Positions 42,135-50,702 of a stretch of 64,000 nucleotides of DNA are shown here, one piece after another. The DNA is from Rhizocola hellebori (GTDB lineage Bacteria > Actinomycetota > Actinomycetes > Mycobacteriales > Micromonosporaceae). How positions within the stretch are numbered: the stretch's first letter is position 1; every line of letters starts with the position of its first letter. The stretch lies in contig NZ_BONY01000038.1 of the NCBI RefSeq assembly GCF_016862955.1, positions 30,099-94,098 on the forward strand. Direction: 5' to 3'. The position numbers were made by a program, and so were the translations under genes. Below the pieces are notes generated by a model. It was not told the origin of the DNA, did not search any database, and saw only the letters and a list, made by a program, of their open reading frames with translations.

Positions 42135-43208
42135 CTAGCTTTGGCGCAAGGCCGGCATGGGCGTCTGAATGCCGAAAGTCGTTGCGGCCGTTCCTATTCC
42201 GCCCTGACACGTGTTCGGCGGGACGGTGCCGATGCCCCGGGTGGAGGGCCGTTCGGCCGCCCAGAACATGAAGCCGAGCATCCCGGCCGTCGTCCCGGCC
42301 CCGTTGGGGGCGACCGACTGGAGGTAGGGCGCGATGGCCTTCTGCACCGAGCCGGCGAAGTTGGTGCACTCGGGCAACGGCGAGCGTCCATTGGCGACAT
42401 AGAGGCCGCCGGTGAACTTGGCCGGGGCCAGCGGCGGCACCGGCGGGTTGTACTGCGCCTTGCCGTCCACGTGCTCCTGCCAATTGGCCTGGGCCGAGGA
42501 GACCGACGGCTGACGTGCCGGGACCATGGCGTTGGCGTAGTCGAGGACCGGGTTGCCGGGACGAAGCCAATCCGCGGTCGCCTTGCGGTTCAGCGCAATC
42601 AGCCACCGGTCACCCGCGGCGACGTCGATGGTCAGGCGCGCCCGCGGGTTGGCCCCCGACGCGTCGTAGGGATGGATCGCGCGATAGGCGTCGATGAAAG
42701 CCTGCAGCGCGGTGACGTTCGGGTCGGTGTTCTGCTCGTAGTCGATCTCGATGCCGACCCCCAGCTGGCTGGCGACGGCCGCGGCCCGCTGGCCGAGCAG
42801 CGTGCCGTTGGCGGCCAGCGCCGCGTCCCAGTCGTCGGTGTAGGTGATGCCGCCGATGGAGAGCATCACCCGTATCCCGCGAGAGGTGAAGTAGTTGACG
42901 ATCTCCGGCGTCATACCGCGCGGCACCCCGCCCAGCGTGGTGGCGTCGGTGGTCTGGTTGAGCAGCTTGAGCGGGTTGACGAAGCTGAGCACGACCACGT
43001 TGACCGAAGGCTGGCCGTTGCCGCGGTCGATGAGCCAATGGTTCTGGCTGTCGAATTGGGTCACCGTGCGCGCCGTGCCCCAGGTGCAGAAGTCGTCGCT
43101 GCAGTGCCAGGCGCCGAAGATCTGGATCGGCGTCACCGCCGCTACAGCCGGTGCCGGGGCAGAGGTCAAGCCGAGCAACGCGACTAGAAAGAAAGTTAAA
43201 CGTTTCAT
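42135..43208 (-). CDS. secreted GH18-like glycoside hydrolase
   Basis: A protein of about 357 residues, signal peptide MKRLTFFLVALLGLTSAPAPAVA, start ATG 43208 (ATG 43214 adds two residues). The barrel strands are visible: VNVVVLSFVNP, GIRVMLSIGG (the SxGG strand of GH18), and the catalytic strand VGIEIDYEQNTDP. Compared with the usual DGxDxDxE it reads VGIEIDYE: the catalytic Glu and the Asp two before it remain, while the first Asp is Val and the second Glu. LGFMFWAAERP is like the final GH18 strand. Chitinase or endo-N-acetylglucosaminidase activity is plausible; altered specificity or weak activity is possible. Confidence 0.75.
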   Translation of the reverse strand: MKRLTFFLVALLGLTSAPAPAVAAVTPIQIFGAWHCSDDFCTWGTARTVTQFDSQNHWLIDRGNGQPSVNVVVLSFVNPLKLLNQTTDATTLGGVPRGMTPEIVNYFTSRGIRVMLSIGGITYTDDWDAALAANGTLLGQRAAAVASQLGVGIEIDYEQNTDPNVTALQAFIDAYRAIHPYDASGANPRARLTIDVAAGDRWLIALNRKATADWLRPGNPVLDYANAMVPARQPSVSSAQANWQEHVDGKAQYNPPVPPLAPAKFTGGLYVANGRSPLPECTNFAGSVQKAIAPYLQSVAPNGAGTTAGMLGFMFWAAERPSTRGIGTVPPNTCQGGIGTAATTFGIQTPMPALRQS

Positions 43209-43279
43209 GTCCATAGATGCGCCGGCATGCCGGGAAACGTCACTGTGACAATCCGGAGACCCTCGGCGCTGATAAGGGT

Positions 43280-43310
43280 GGGACCAGCTTGGCGCACCCT
43301 GGCTGGTCCC
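43280..43310 (-). terminator. hairpin between C39 peptidase and GH18 genes
   Basis: GGGACCAGC (43280-43288) and GCTGGTCCC (43302-43310) pair around a 13-nt loop, just past the C39 stop. No T-run follows on the minus strand. Confidence 0.6.
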
Positions 43311-43336
43311 TCTTTCATGCTCTCATCACGACACCC

Positions 43337-44623
43337 CTACCAGTTGGCCTGGGCTTCGGGCGCGGGAAGCGCCTGCGACGTGGGGTGGATGACGTAGACC
43401 ACGCCACGGCTGCTGTCCAGCCAGGCGGCCTCCAATTCGGCCCGGCCCACCGTCTTTCGCACCGCGGCGTCGCTGGGCGCGGCCGGATCGTTGAGCACCG
43501 GCTCACCCGTTGGAGTGAATCCGGCGAGGACCAGAAGGTGGCCGTTGGTGCCGTAGGTCAAACCCGGGATCTTGCCTTTCTTGAACGACAGCGACAACAC
43601 CAGTGGGATCCCGGCCGCGATGAACTTCTCGGCCTCGTTGAGCGAACGCAGCCGGGTCACGAAGCCGTCCAGCCCGAAACGGCCGGCGTAGGCGGTGTTG
43701 AAGGGCCAGTTTCCGGTCCCCGCATAGTTGCTGTCGTAGGTGTGCCGGGCCGCGTAGTCCACCCACGGGTCGGCGAAGGCCGGGTCGACCCAGGCGTAGT
43801 CGGCGGGCGCCGGGCCGGTGCCCCAGTGCGCGACGACCATCGAGGTCGAGGTCGGGCTGCACCAGGCCTCGCCGCCGCCGTTCCACTGCGGGTACTCGCC
43901 CTGGTGGATGCTTTGGGAGAACTGGGGAACCGGCAGCACCACCCCCTGCGCGGCCTGCGGTGTGCTGGCGACCACCGCACCCGGCGCGGGCAGGCGGGAG
44001 ACCATCACCCCGAGCGAACGCACCTGCGGCGTGAGCGCCGACCCGGCCGGCCGCAACAGGGTGACCCGCAGCTGGTAGCTGATCCAGCCGCGCCCGGCCG
44101 CCGCCACGAAGGTGTCGATGGAGACCGAACCGTCGGTGTCGCCCTGGGTGGGTACCGATGTACGGGCGATGGTGACGTCGTCCTGCGCCCAGCGCCCCAG
44201 CACGTACCACTTCGTGGTATTGCCAAGCTCAGTGACCCCGCGCAGCTCGACTTCCACCCAGGCGCCCTCGGGTGTGTTGGCCGTCCAGGACGGAATCGCT
44301 TCGGCGGCGGCGAATCCGAGCGGGACCGTGGCCGAGGTCCAGGTGGCGTAGTCGTAAGAGCCGGAACTGCCGGTGAACGGGTCGGTGTAGCTACGCTGCC
44401 CGGCCGCGGTGGCCAGGGTCAGCGCGCCGGAGGCGATGGCCACCCCGGCGCTGGTCCCGGTCGCCAGCTCGGTGTCGCTGCTCCAGCGCCGGAACACGAT
44501 GTCGCGCTGCGCCGCGGGCGCGGGCGGCTTCTTGTCGCCGGCCAGCGCGGCCGCGCCCGGCAGCGCACCGGTCGCGACGGCGGCCGATGCCAGGGCCACC
44601 CGAAGGGCACTTCTTCGATCCAT
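43337..44623 (-). CDS. secreted C39-like cysteine peptidase
   Basis: A 428-residue preprotein. The N-terminus MDRRSALRVALASAAVATGALPGAAALAG has paired Arg and Ala-rich core, suggesting Tat or Sec export. A beta-rich domain at about 40-200 precedes a Peptidase_C39_2 domain at about 220-415 with QFSQSIHQGEYPQWNGGGEAWCSPTSTSMVV (nucleophile Cys), NGHLLVLAGF (His) and LNDPAAPSD (Asp). These form the catalytic triad of the papain-like C39 fold. Substrate unknown; not a bacteriocin ABC transporter since no membrane or ATPase domain follows. GGGAG ribosome site before ATG 44623. A putative hairpin after the stop separates it from the GH18-like gene. Confidence 0.85.
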   Translation of the reverse strand: MDRRSALRVALASAAVATGALPGAAALAGDKKPPAPAAQRDIVFRRWSSDTELATGTSAGVAIASGALTLATAAGQRSYTDPFTGSSGSYDYATWTSATVPLGFAAAEAIPSWTANTPEGAWVEVELRGVTELGNTTKWYVLGRWAQDDVTIARTSVPTQGDTDGSVSIDTFVAAAGRGWISYQLRVTLLRPAGSALTPQVRSLGVMVSRLPAPGAVVASTPQAAQGVVLPVPQFSQSIHQGEYPQWNGGGEAWCSPTSTSMVVAHWGTGPAPADYAWVDPAFADPWVDYAARHTYDSNYAGTGNWPFNTAYAGRFGLDGFVTRLRSLNEAEKFIAAGIPLVLSLSFKKGKIPGLTYGTNGHLLVLAGFTPTGEPVLNDPAAPSDAAVRKTVGRAELEAAWLDSSRGVVYVIHPTSQALPAPEAQANW

Positions 44624-44707
44624 GAATGAACTCCCGCCATGAAAGAATTTTTCTTTGAGGCTGGGTCATCCGAATATGTTTTGCAATAGCCCGTTCGCTG
44701 TTTGTGC

Positions 44708-46831
44708 TCACCGTTTCGTCAGCAGCGCGGCGGCCGACCCGGTGCGCGTCATCCGCTGCCAGCGCAGCCGGTTGCCGATCAGGGCGGTGACCGCGGACTG
44801 CACCACCACCAGGTACATCAGCTGTCTGTAGACGACCTGCTGAAACACGATCGTCCACAGTGGACGCTGCGACTCCCGGTCGAGTTTGAGGGCCACCGCG
44901 GCGGTGAAGGTCTGCATAGCCAGCAATCCCAGCCAGGCGGCGGCCATCTGGTACCAAGGAAGGAAAAGCAGGCCATAAAGCGCAAAGACGTCGACGGCCG
45001 GGGCGGCCAGGGGCAGAGCCAGCTGGAAGGTCGCCAGATAGAGCAGCCCGCGCCGCAGCCGGTTGCGCTCGATCAGGGCGCGGCGGTGTTTCCACATTGC
45101 CTGCATCGTCCCGTAGCACCACCGATAGCGTTGCCGCCAAAGGACTCTCAGCGTGGAAGGCGCCTCGGTCCACGCGATCGCGTGCTCCTCGTAGGTCACC
45201 TTCCAGCCGGCCCGCAACACCGCCATCGTCAGGTCGGTGTCCTCGGCCAGCGTGTCCGACGACACCCCCCGGACCTGATCGAGCACCTCGGCCCGGAACG
45301 CCCCCACCGCACCAGGAATGGTCGGCATGCATCCAGCGACGTCGAAGTAGCGCCGGTCCAGGTTGAACCCGACCACGTACTCCAGGTGCTGCCACTTGCC
45401 CAGCCAGCCCTTTCTGTTGGCCACCTTGGTGTTTCCGGCGATCGCCCCCACCCGCGGGTCGGCGAAACCCTGTACCAGGTTATAGATGGTGTTGGTCTGA
45501 AACACGGTGTCGCCATCGACGAGGACGAGCAGATCCCCGCGCGCGAGCGCTATCCCGGTGTTGAGCGCCACCGGCTTGCCCGCGTTTTCCTGACTCGTCA
45601 CGTAGACGTCGGGCAGCCCCATCCGCCGCACGATGTCGGCCGTCCCGTCGGTCGAGCCGTCGTCGACGACGATCACCTCCAGCTGGGGATAGTCGCTGTG
45701 GACCAGCGACCGCACCGTGGCCGCGATATTGGCCGACTCGTTGTAGGCGGGCACGATCACCGACACCGGCAGCAGCACCTCCGGCCGGCCTGCCGACCAG
45801 CGCTGCCGAACCAGGCGCAGATGTCTGCGCACCGCGAACAGCTGCACGACAAGGCGCAGCACGGAAAGGATGAGCGCGATCGCGAGCAGCCATCCCATCG
45901 CGGTGGTCACCCAGCCCGCGATGATCTGGGCGCCCCGAAACGTGTCACCGCGCAACTGCACGCCCGCGGCGGCCGGCACATGGGCCGATGGGGCGCCGAT
46001 GGCCGCGGTCACCGTGGAGAACTGATAACCCTGCGCCTTGAGCTGCGGGATGAGCTGGTTCAGGGCCTCCACCGTCTGGGCACGATCACCGCCGCCGTCG
46101 TGCATAAGAACCACCGCGCCCTTGCCCACCGCGGGAGTGGCCGCCTTGACGATCTCCGGCGTGCCGGGCCGCTGCCAGTCCCTGGTGTCGAGATCGGCGA
46201 GCACTCCGATGTAGCCAAGGGACCCGATCTCACGCAAAGTGGTGAAGTCGGTGAGGGTGAGGGCGTCCGGGCCGGAGGAGAAAGGCGGGCGGAAAAGCGT
46301 GGTCTGATAACCGGTTGCGCCCGCGATGGCGTTGCTCGTCAGCGCCACCTCAAGGCCACGCCGCCAGCTCGGCACGGTCGCCAGCTCAGCGTGGGTGAAA
46401 GTGTGCGAGCCCACTTCGTGGCCTTCCGCCAGGATTCGCCGAGTTATCTCCGGGTACCGGTTGACGCGCGACCCGAGCACAAAAAACGTCGCCTTGGCCT
46501 GCTGCTCGGCAAGGACGTCCAGAATCTTCGGCGTCCACTCCGGGTCGGGCCCGTCATCGAAGGTGAGCGCGATCTGTTTGGCCGGCAAGGACCGGCTTTG
46601 CGGGCTCGCGCCGTCGAAGCGGATCAACGGCCCGCCCTCGGCGATCTCGGCCGGCACCACGGCCTGCTCCGGCTGCGCCTGCGGCCGCCCGGATCCTCCC
46701 AGCACCCCGCTCTCATAGCCGTTGAGGGTCAGCAAACCGAGCAGCACCACCAGTGCGAGCAGAAGCAGCACCCAATGGGCGCGCGGGCGGCGGGGCATCG
46801 CCCGGCGCTGGGCGACCACATGACGTGGCAT
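44708..46831 (-). CDS. bifunctional polysaccharide deacetylase / family 2 glycosyltransferase (MatB-like)
   Basis: A 707-residue membrane protein. After one N-terminal transmembrane segment, an extracellular NodB deacetylase domain (about 85-275) has TFDDGPDP and the metal pair SHTFTH. A second transmembrane segment (about 305-325) leads to a GT2 domain (about 345-580) with VIVPAYNESANIAATV, VVDDGSTDGT, DGDTVF, EDTDL and the processivity motif QRYRW, then several transmembrane segments. This is the architecture of Streptomyces MatB, which with MatA makes a PNAG-like surface polymer that aggregates mycelium. A small membrane protein gene lies 3 nt upstream. The polymer here is inferred, not shown. 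Confidence 0.9.
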   Translation of the reverse strand: MPRHVVAQRRAMPRRPRAHWVLLLLALVVLLGLLTLNGYESGVLGGSGRPQAQPEQAVVPAEIAEGGPLIRFDGASPQSRSLPAKQIALTFDDGPDPEWTPKILDVLAEQQAKATFFVLGSRVNRYPEITRRILAEGHEVGSHTFTHAELATVPSWRRGLEVALTSNAIAGATGYQTTLFRPPFSSGPDALTLTDFTTLREIGSLGYIGVLADLDTRDWQRPGTPEIVKAATPAVGKGAVVLMHDGGGDRAQTVEALNQLIPQLKAQGYQFSTVTAAIGAPSAHVPAAAGVQLRGDTFRGAQIIAGWVTTAMGWLLAIALILSVLRLVVQLFAVRRHLRLVRQRWSAGRPEVLLPVSVIVPAYNESANIAATVRSLVHSDYPQLEVIVVDDGSTDGTADIVRRMGLPDVYVTSQENAGKPVALNTGIALARGDLLVLVDGDTVFQTNTIYNLVQGFADPRVGAIAGNTKVANRKGWLGKWQHLEYVVGFNLDRRYFDVAGCMPTIPGAVGAFRAEVLDQVRGVSSDTLAEDTDLTMAVLRAGWKVTYEEHAIAWTEAPSTLRVLWRQRYRWCYGTMQAMWKHRRALIERNRLRRGLLYLATFQLALPLAAPAVDVFALYGLLFLPWYQMAAAWLGLLAMQTFTAAVALKLDRESQRPLWTIVFQQVVYRQLMYLVVVQSAVTALIGNRLRWQRMTRTGSAAALLTKR

Positions 46832-46834
46832 GCG

Positions 46835-47170
46835 TTAGGGCTTTCCCGGCGTTTTCGACGGCCGGCCGTGGCCGTTGCCGTTCCCGTTGCCCGGCCCGGT
46901 GGCAGCGGCCGAGGTGGCGGTGGTCGGCGTGGTGGTCTTCTTGGGCACCGAGGTTCGCCCGGGCGCTGGTGCGGGGACAGGCGTCGGGGCGACCCCGTCG
47001 TCGACGTGGGCCGCGTCGGGCCAGCCGGGAAGCGGAAGCGGGGCACCGGTCACCAATCCCGCCGTGAGCACGATCAGCCCGATGACAAGAACGACTCCGA
47101 GGCCGCTGCCCAGCACGATGGCGACGCGCCTGCGCCGGCCGGTGTGGTCCACGAACACGGGCCTTTTCAT
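46835..47170 (-). CDS. small membrane protein upstream of the polysaccharide synthase (MatA-like position)
   Basis: A 111-residue protein: basic N-terminus (DHTGRRRR), one transmembrane segment (RVAIVLGSGLGVVLVIGLIVLTAGLVTG), then a Pro/Thr/Ala/Gly-rich extracellular tail with Gly-Asn repeats (GNGNGNGHGR). It is 3 nt from the deacetylase/glycosyltransferase gene, with an AGGATTCC ribosome site. A small membrane protein in this position is conserved in actinomycetes and could correspond to MatA, which is inference from position and layout. Probably a subunit or scaffold of the synthase. Confidence 0.65.
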   Translation of the reverse strand: MKRPVFVDHTGRRRRVAIVLGSGLGVVLVIGLIVLTAGLVTGAPLPLPGWPDAAHVDDGVAPTPVPAPAPGRTSVPKKTTTPTTATSAAATGPGNGNGNGHGRPSKTPGKP

Positions 47171-47323
47171 CAGGAATCCTCACTGGCTAAACGCTTTCCA
47201 GGCGCACGATTCGCGCCGGTATAACAGCGCCGAGCGTCCGTTGTTTGTCACAGCCGAGTGCCGGACTCGCGTCACAGCGCCCTTGTGTGCAGAATCAAAG
47301 GCCGTCGGAAGGAACCATCGCCA

Positions 47324-47905
47324 GTGACCGAGAACGAGCCGAACCCGGCGACAGATGATCTGTCGTCCGCAGTTCAGGCAGCTCGCGGCGGCGATGAAGC
47401 GGCATTTCGGGCGCTGTATAGGGCGATTCAGCCGGGTTTACTGCGCTATCTGCAACTTTTGGTGGGCGCCGACGCGGAGGACGTCGCCTCGGAGACCTGG
47501 CTGCAGGTGGTACGCGATCTGAGCAGCTTCAAGGGCGACGGGCTGGGTTTCCGCCGCTGGGCGGTGACGATCGGCCGGCACCGTGCGCTGGATCACGTGC
47601 GCCACCACCAGCGCCGGCCGGCGATCGCCATGCCGGTCGAGGCGATGGTGGAGATGCCCGACAGAAGCGATACCGCCTCGGCGGCGATGGAGGTCATCTC
47701 CACCGACGCCGCGCTCGCGATGATCGCCACTCTCCCCCGGGATCAGGCCGAAGCCGTGCTGCTGCGAGTGGTTGTCGGGCTCGACGCGGAATCGGCCGCC
47801 GTCGTTCTGGGTAAGCGTTCCGGGGCTGTCCGCACCGCCGCTTACCGTGGGTTGCGGCGATTGAACGATGCGCTTGGGCACAGCCGAGACGACACGGCAG
47901 AGTGA
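47324..47905 (+). CDS. ECF-type RNA polymerase sigma factor
   Basis: A 193-residue protein from GTG 47324 with a GGAAGGAA ribosome site. Sigma region 2 is AALRALYRAIQPGLLRYLQLLVGADAEDVASETWLQVVRDLSSFKGDGLGFRRWAVTIGRHRALDHVRHHQRRP (approximately residues 25-105), and region 4 is ALAMIATLPRDQAEAVLLRVVVGLDAESAAVVLGKRSGAVRTAAYRGLRRL. A membrane-anchored partner gene follows after 34 nt, which suggests a signal-controlled sigma. Target promoters unknown. It diverges from the polysaccharide synthase genes across 153 bp. Confidence 0.92.
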   Translation: MTENEPNPATDDLSSAVQAARGGDEAAFRALYRAIQPGLLRYLQLLVGADAEDVASETWLQVVRDLSSFKGDGLGFRRWAVTIGRHRALDHVRHHQRRPAIAMPVEAMVEMPDRSDTASAAMEVISTDAALAMIATLPRDQAEAVLLRVVVGLDAESAAVVLGKRSGAVRTAAYRGLRRLNDALGHSRDDTAE

Positions 47906-47939
47906 CACTAAACGTGGGGCGCGACGCTGAAGGGATGAG

Positions 47940-48575
47940 ATGAACGAGCACAGGCGCCATTTGGATCGCGAAACCGCCGAGCAACTGCTCGACGGTGTTT
48001 CGCCGACCCGTGCCGCCGGTGCCGACAGGCTGGCCGAGCTGCTGGCCGCCGCGGGTGGACCGCCGCGGCCCTACGAATATGCCCGCGAGGAGGAGGCGGT
48101 CCTGGCTTTCCGGGCGGCACCCGCGCCCGCGCGGCGCCGGCCCTCGTGGCGCAAGCTGCTCACCTTCAAGGTGCTCGCCATCACCGCCACGATCACGGTG
48201 GGCGGGCTTGCCTTCGCCTCCACCACCGGCATCATTCCCGGCCCGTTCAGCCAGAGTCCCGGGGTATCCCCCACCGGCAATCCGACCTCGAACACGCCGG
48301 GGCGTTCCCGGGCTTCGTCGCCCGCCTCACCGACGCCCGCGAGTTCGGCCGCGGCCGCCTTCGGTGGGCTGTGCAACTCCTATCTCAGCAAGGACGCTCA
48401 GGCCCGGAGCAAGGCTTTGACCACCCCTGCCTATGCCGACCTGGTGACGGCGGCCGGTGGCGCGGACAGGGTCGAGGCGTATTGCACGGCGTTGCCCGAC
48501 AAGGAAAAAGCGGACAAATCCAAGGATCCCAAGCCGACCCACGAGCCGAATCCGCCGCACGCCTCGCGCCGGTGA
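47940..48575 (+). CDS. membrane-anchored putative anti-sigma partner
   Basis: A 211-residue protein with an AGGGATGAG ribosome site. The cytoplasmic N-terminus (residues 1-75, RETAEQLLDGVSPTRAAGADRLAELLAAAGG and AREEEAVLAFRAAP) resembles the helical head found in proteins encoded after actinobacterial ECF sigmas. It is followed by one transmembrane segment (TFKVLAITATITVGGLAFAS, about 83-102), a Pro/Ser/Thr linker and an extracellular domain with two Cys (GGLCNSYLSKDAQARSKAL and VEAYCTALPDKEK). There is no HxxxCxxC zinc motif. An anti-sigma role is inferred from position and topology. Confidence 0.72.
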   Translation: MNEHRRHLDRETAEQLLDGVSPTRAAGADRLAELLAAAGGPPRPYEYAREEEAVLAFRAAPAPARRRPSWRKLLTFKVLAITATITVGGLAFASTTGIIPGPFSQSPGVSPTGNPTSNTPGRSRASSPASPTPASSAAAAFGGLCNSYLSKDAQARSKALTTPAYADLVTAAGGADRVEAYCTALPDKEKADKSKDPKPTHEPNPPHASRR

Positions 48576-48641
48576 CACAACTCAGGCCCGCGGCGCTTTA
48601 GAGATGACTGCGTTTCCCAACGACTGATCCCCCCTCAGTCG

Positions 48642-48688
48642 GCCGGTGCGGCCAAGCGAGCCTCCGCCCTTTTCGCCGCCGCACCGGC
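48642..48688. terminator. hairpin between convergent genes
   Basis: GCCGGTGCGGC (48642-48652) and GCCGCACCGGC (48678-48688) pair exactly around a 25-nt loop that includes a CTTTT tract. Confidence 0.55.
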
Positions 48689-48704
48689 ACAAACGCAGTA
48701 GCTG

Positions 48705-49502
48705 TCACAGCCGCCGATTGGCCAGGCTCGGCAACTCCGCCCGGATCTTGGTCAGCCGCTCCAGGTCGAGGTCGATCACGGTGACCCCGATGGTGTCGGG
48801 GGCCTGCGCGATGACGGTGCCCCATGGATCGATCACCATGCTGCGGCCGTAACAGGTGCGGCCCGGGTCGTGGTCGCCGATCTGGCCAGCCGCCACCACG
48901 TAACACTGGTTCTCGATCGCGCGAGCACGCAGCAGAACCTCCCAATGGTCCTTTCCGGTGTGCAGCATGAACGCGGCCGGCACGAGGATCACCTGAGCGC
49001 CGCCCTCGACCGCGAGCCGCCGGTAGAGCTCGGGGAAGCGAAGGTCGTAGCAGATCGACAGCCCGACCCGCACGCCCTCGACGTCGGCGACGACGGTTTC
49101 CGCCCCGGGGGCGATCACCGAGGATTCCAAATAGGACACCCGGCCCGGGATCTCGACGTCGTAGAGGTGGATTTTGCGGTAGGCCGCGACCAGGGTGCCG
49201 GCCCGGTTGAACAGCGGAGCCGTGTTGTGGCTGCGCTGCGGATCGGAGCTGGCCTCGTGGAACGACCCGGCGAGCACCCACATCCCCAGCTGCCGCGCGG
49301 CTTGCGCGAAAAAGCTCGCATATTCACCGTCGAGCGGCTCGGCCTTGGGCGTGCCGTCGGCCGGGCCGAGGTAGTCGGTGAATTCCGGCAGCACGGCCAG
49401 GTCGGCCCCGGCCTGAGCGGCGCGCTCCAACAGGTCCCGGGCGGAGGCGAGGTTGGCGGCGCGATCCGATCGCGCGTTGAGCTGGCATACCGCTACCCGC
49501 AT
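48705..49502 (-). CDS. carbon-nitrogen hydrolase (nitrilase superfamily, omega-amidase-like)
   Basis: A 265-residue enzyme with the complete Glu-Lys-Cys triad: LAVLPEFTDYLG (Glu near residue 40), YRKIHLYDV (Lys) and SICYDLRFPELYR (Cys). The CYDLRFPELYR block places it with the Nit1/Nit2 branch: deaminated-glutathione amidase or omega-amidase. Its ATG directly follows the stop of an aminotransferase gene on the same strand, so both are in one operon; aminotransferase plus omega-amidase is the logic of the glutamine transaminase/omega-amidase route that removes the alpha-keto amides formed. Exact substrate not determined. Confidence 0.9.
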   Translation of the reverse strand: MRVAVCQLNARSDRAANLASARDLLERAAQAGADLAVLPEFTDYLGPADGTPKAEPLDGEYASFFAQAARQLGMWVLAGSFHEASSDPQRSHNTAPLFNRAGTLVAAYRKIHLYDVEIPGRVSYLESSVIAPGAETVVADVEGVRVGLSICYDLRFPELYRRLAVEGGAQVILVPAAFMLHTGKDHWEVLLRARAIENQCYVVAAGQIGDHDPGRTCYGRSMVIDPWGTVIAQAPDTIGVTVIDLDLERLTKIRAELPSLANRRL

Positions 49503-50666
49503 CTAAAAGCTCCTCTCGAGCCTGGCGATGGCTTCATCCAGTACCACATCAGACTTGCAAAAAGCGAAACGCACATAACGCTTTCCGGACTCGACGTCGT
49601 CGAAGAAGACCTGAGCCGGGATGGCCACCACCCCGGCCTTGGCCACCAGATGATGACAGAATTCGATGCCGTCGTCGAAGCCCAGCGACCGCGCGTCGAT
49701 CTGCAGGAAATACGTTCCCTCACACGGATATGTCTTGGCGCCGCACGCCTCCAGCCCGGCCCGCAGCCGGTCGCGCCGGGACTGCAGATCGGCGCACAGC
49801 GCACTCACCCAGCCCAGCTCCTCGGTCAGCCCGACCGCGACCGCCGCGTGAAACGGCGTCCCGCCGGCGAAAGTGAGGAACTGCTTGGCTTTGCGGGCCG
49901 CCGCCACCAGGTTGGCCGGACCGCAGGCCCAGCCCACCTTCCAGCCGGTGGCGCTGAAGGTCTTACCCGCCGAGGAGATGGTCAGCGTTCGCTCGGCCAT
50001 GCCGGGCAGAGTCGCGAGCGGGAGATGCGCCAGGCCGTCGTAGATCAGGTACTCGTAGACCTCATCAGTGACCGCGATCAGATCGTGCTCGATGCACAGC
50101 GCGGCGATCAGCTCCAGCTCCTGGCGGGTAAAAACCTTCCCGGTCGGATTGTGCGGGCTGTTGAGCAGCAACAGTTTCGTGCGCGGGGTGATCGCCGCGC
50201 GCAGCTCATCGGGATCGAAGCCGAAGCGCTCGCCGTCGGGCCGCAGCTGCACCGGCCGCCGCACCGCGCCCGCCATCGCCAGGTTGGCCAGATAGCTGTC
50301 GTAGTAGGGCTCGAAGAGCACCACCTCATCGCCGGGCTCGCAGAGCGCGATGATGGCCGAGGCGATCGCCTCGGTGGCGCCCGCGGTCACCATGATCTGC
50401 CCGTCGGGGTCGAACTCCTGCCCGTAGCGGGCCTGCCGGGTGCTCGCGATCGCCTGCTTCAGCTCGGGCAGGCCATCCAGCGGCGGGTACTGATTGAGGC
50501 CCGACGCGATCGCCGCCTGCGCCGCGGCGAGCACCTTGGGCGGGCCGTCGCTGTCAGGGAAACCCTGACCCAGGTTGACCGCCCCGGTTTTGCGCGCGAG
50601 CGCGGTCATCTCGGTGAAGATGGTCGTCCCGACATCGCGAAGCTTGGAACTGGTGAGGTCACGCAC
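49503..50666 (-). CDS. class I/II PLP aminotransferase (kynurenine/glutamine/methionine transaminase type)
   Basis: A 387-residue fold-type I enzyme: NLGQGFPDSDGPPKVLAAA, NQYPPLDGLPELKQAIA, VTAGATEAIASAI, NSPHNPTGKVF (Asn), DEVYEYLIYDG (Asp/Tyr) and SSAGKTFSATGWKVGW (Schiff-base Lys), with C-terminal RFAFCKSD (substrate-carboxylate Arg). The pattern is that of YbdL/KAT-like enzymes accepting methionine, glutamine or aromatic amino acids. GTG 50666 is the likely start because the family begins there; the frame is open to 51326 inside another gene. It is contiguous with the nitrilase gene and diverges from the enoyl-CoA hydratase gene by 36 bp. Confidence 0.88.
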   Translation of the reverse strand: MRDLTSSKLRDVGTTIFTEMTALARKTGAVNLGQGFPDSDGPPKVLAAAQAAIASGLNQYPPLDGLPELKQAIASTRQARYGQEFDPDGQIMVTAGATEAIASAIIALCEPGDEVVLFEPYYDSYLANLAMAGAVRRPVQLRPDGERFGFDPDELRAAITPRTKLLLLNSPHNPTGKVFTRQELELIAALCIEHDLIAVTDEVYEYLIYDGLAHLPLATLPGMAERTLTISSAGKTFSATGWKVGWACGPANLVAAARKAKQFLTFAGGTPFHAAVAVGLTEELGWVSALCADLQSRRDRLRAGLEACGAKTYPCEGTYFLQIDARSLGFDDGIEFCHHLVAKAGVVAIPAQVFFDDVESGKRYVRFAFCKSDVVLDEAIARLERSF

Positions 50667-50702
50667 GCCGTCCAGGCTACCGGTCGATGTTTTAATCACG
50701 AC

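Noticed and set aside
44702..47224. 840-codon open frame on the plus strand
   Set aside because: Antisense to the deacetylase/glycosyltransferase and its partner, both of which have clear motifs; the frame reads as His/Arg/Gly-rich noise.
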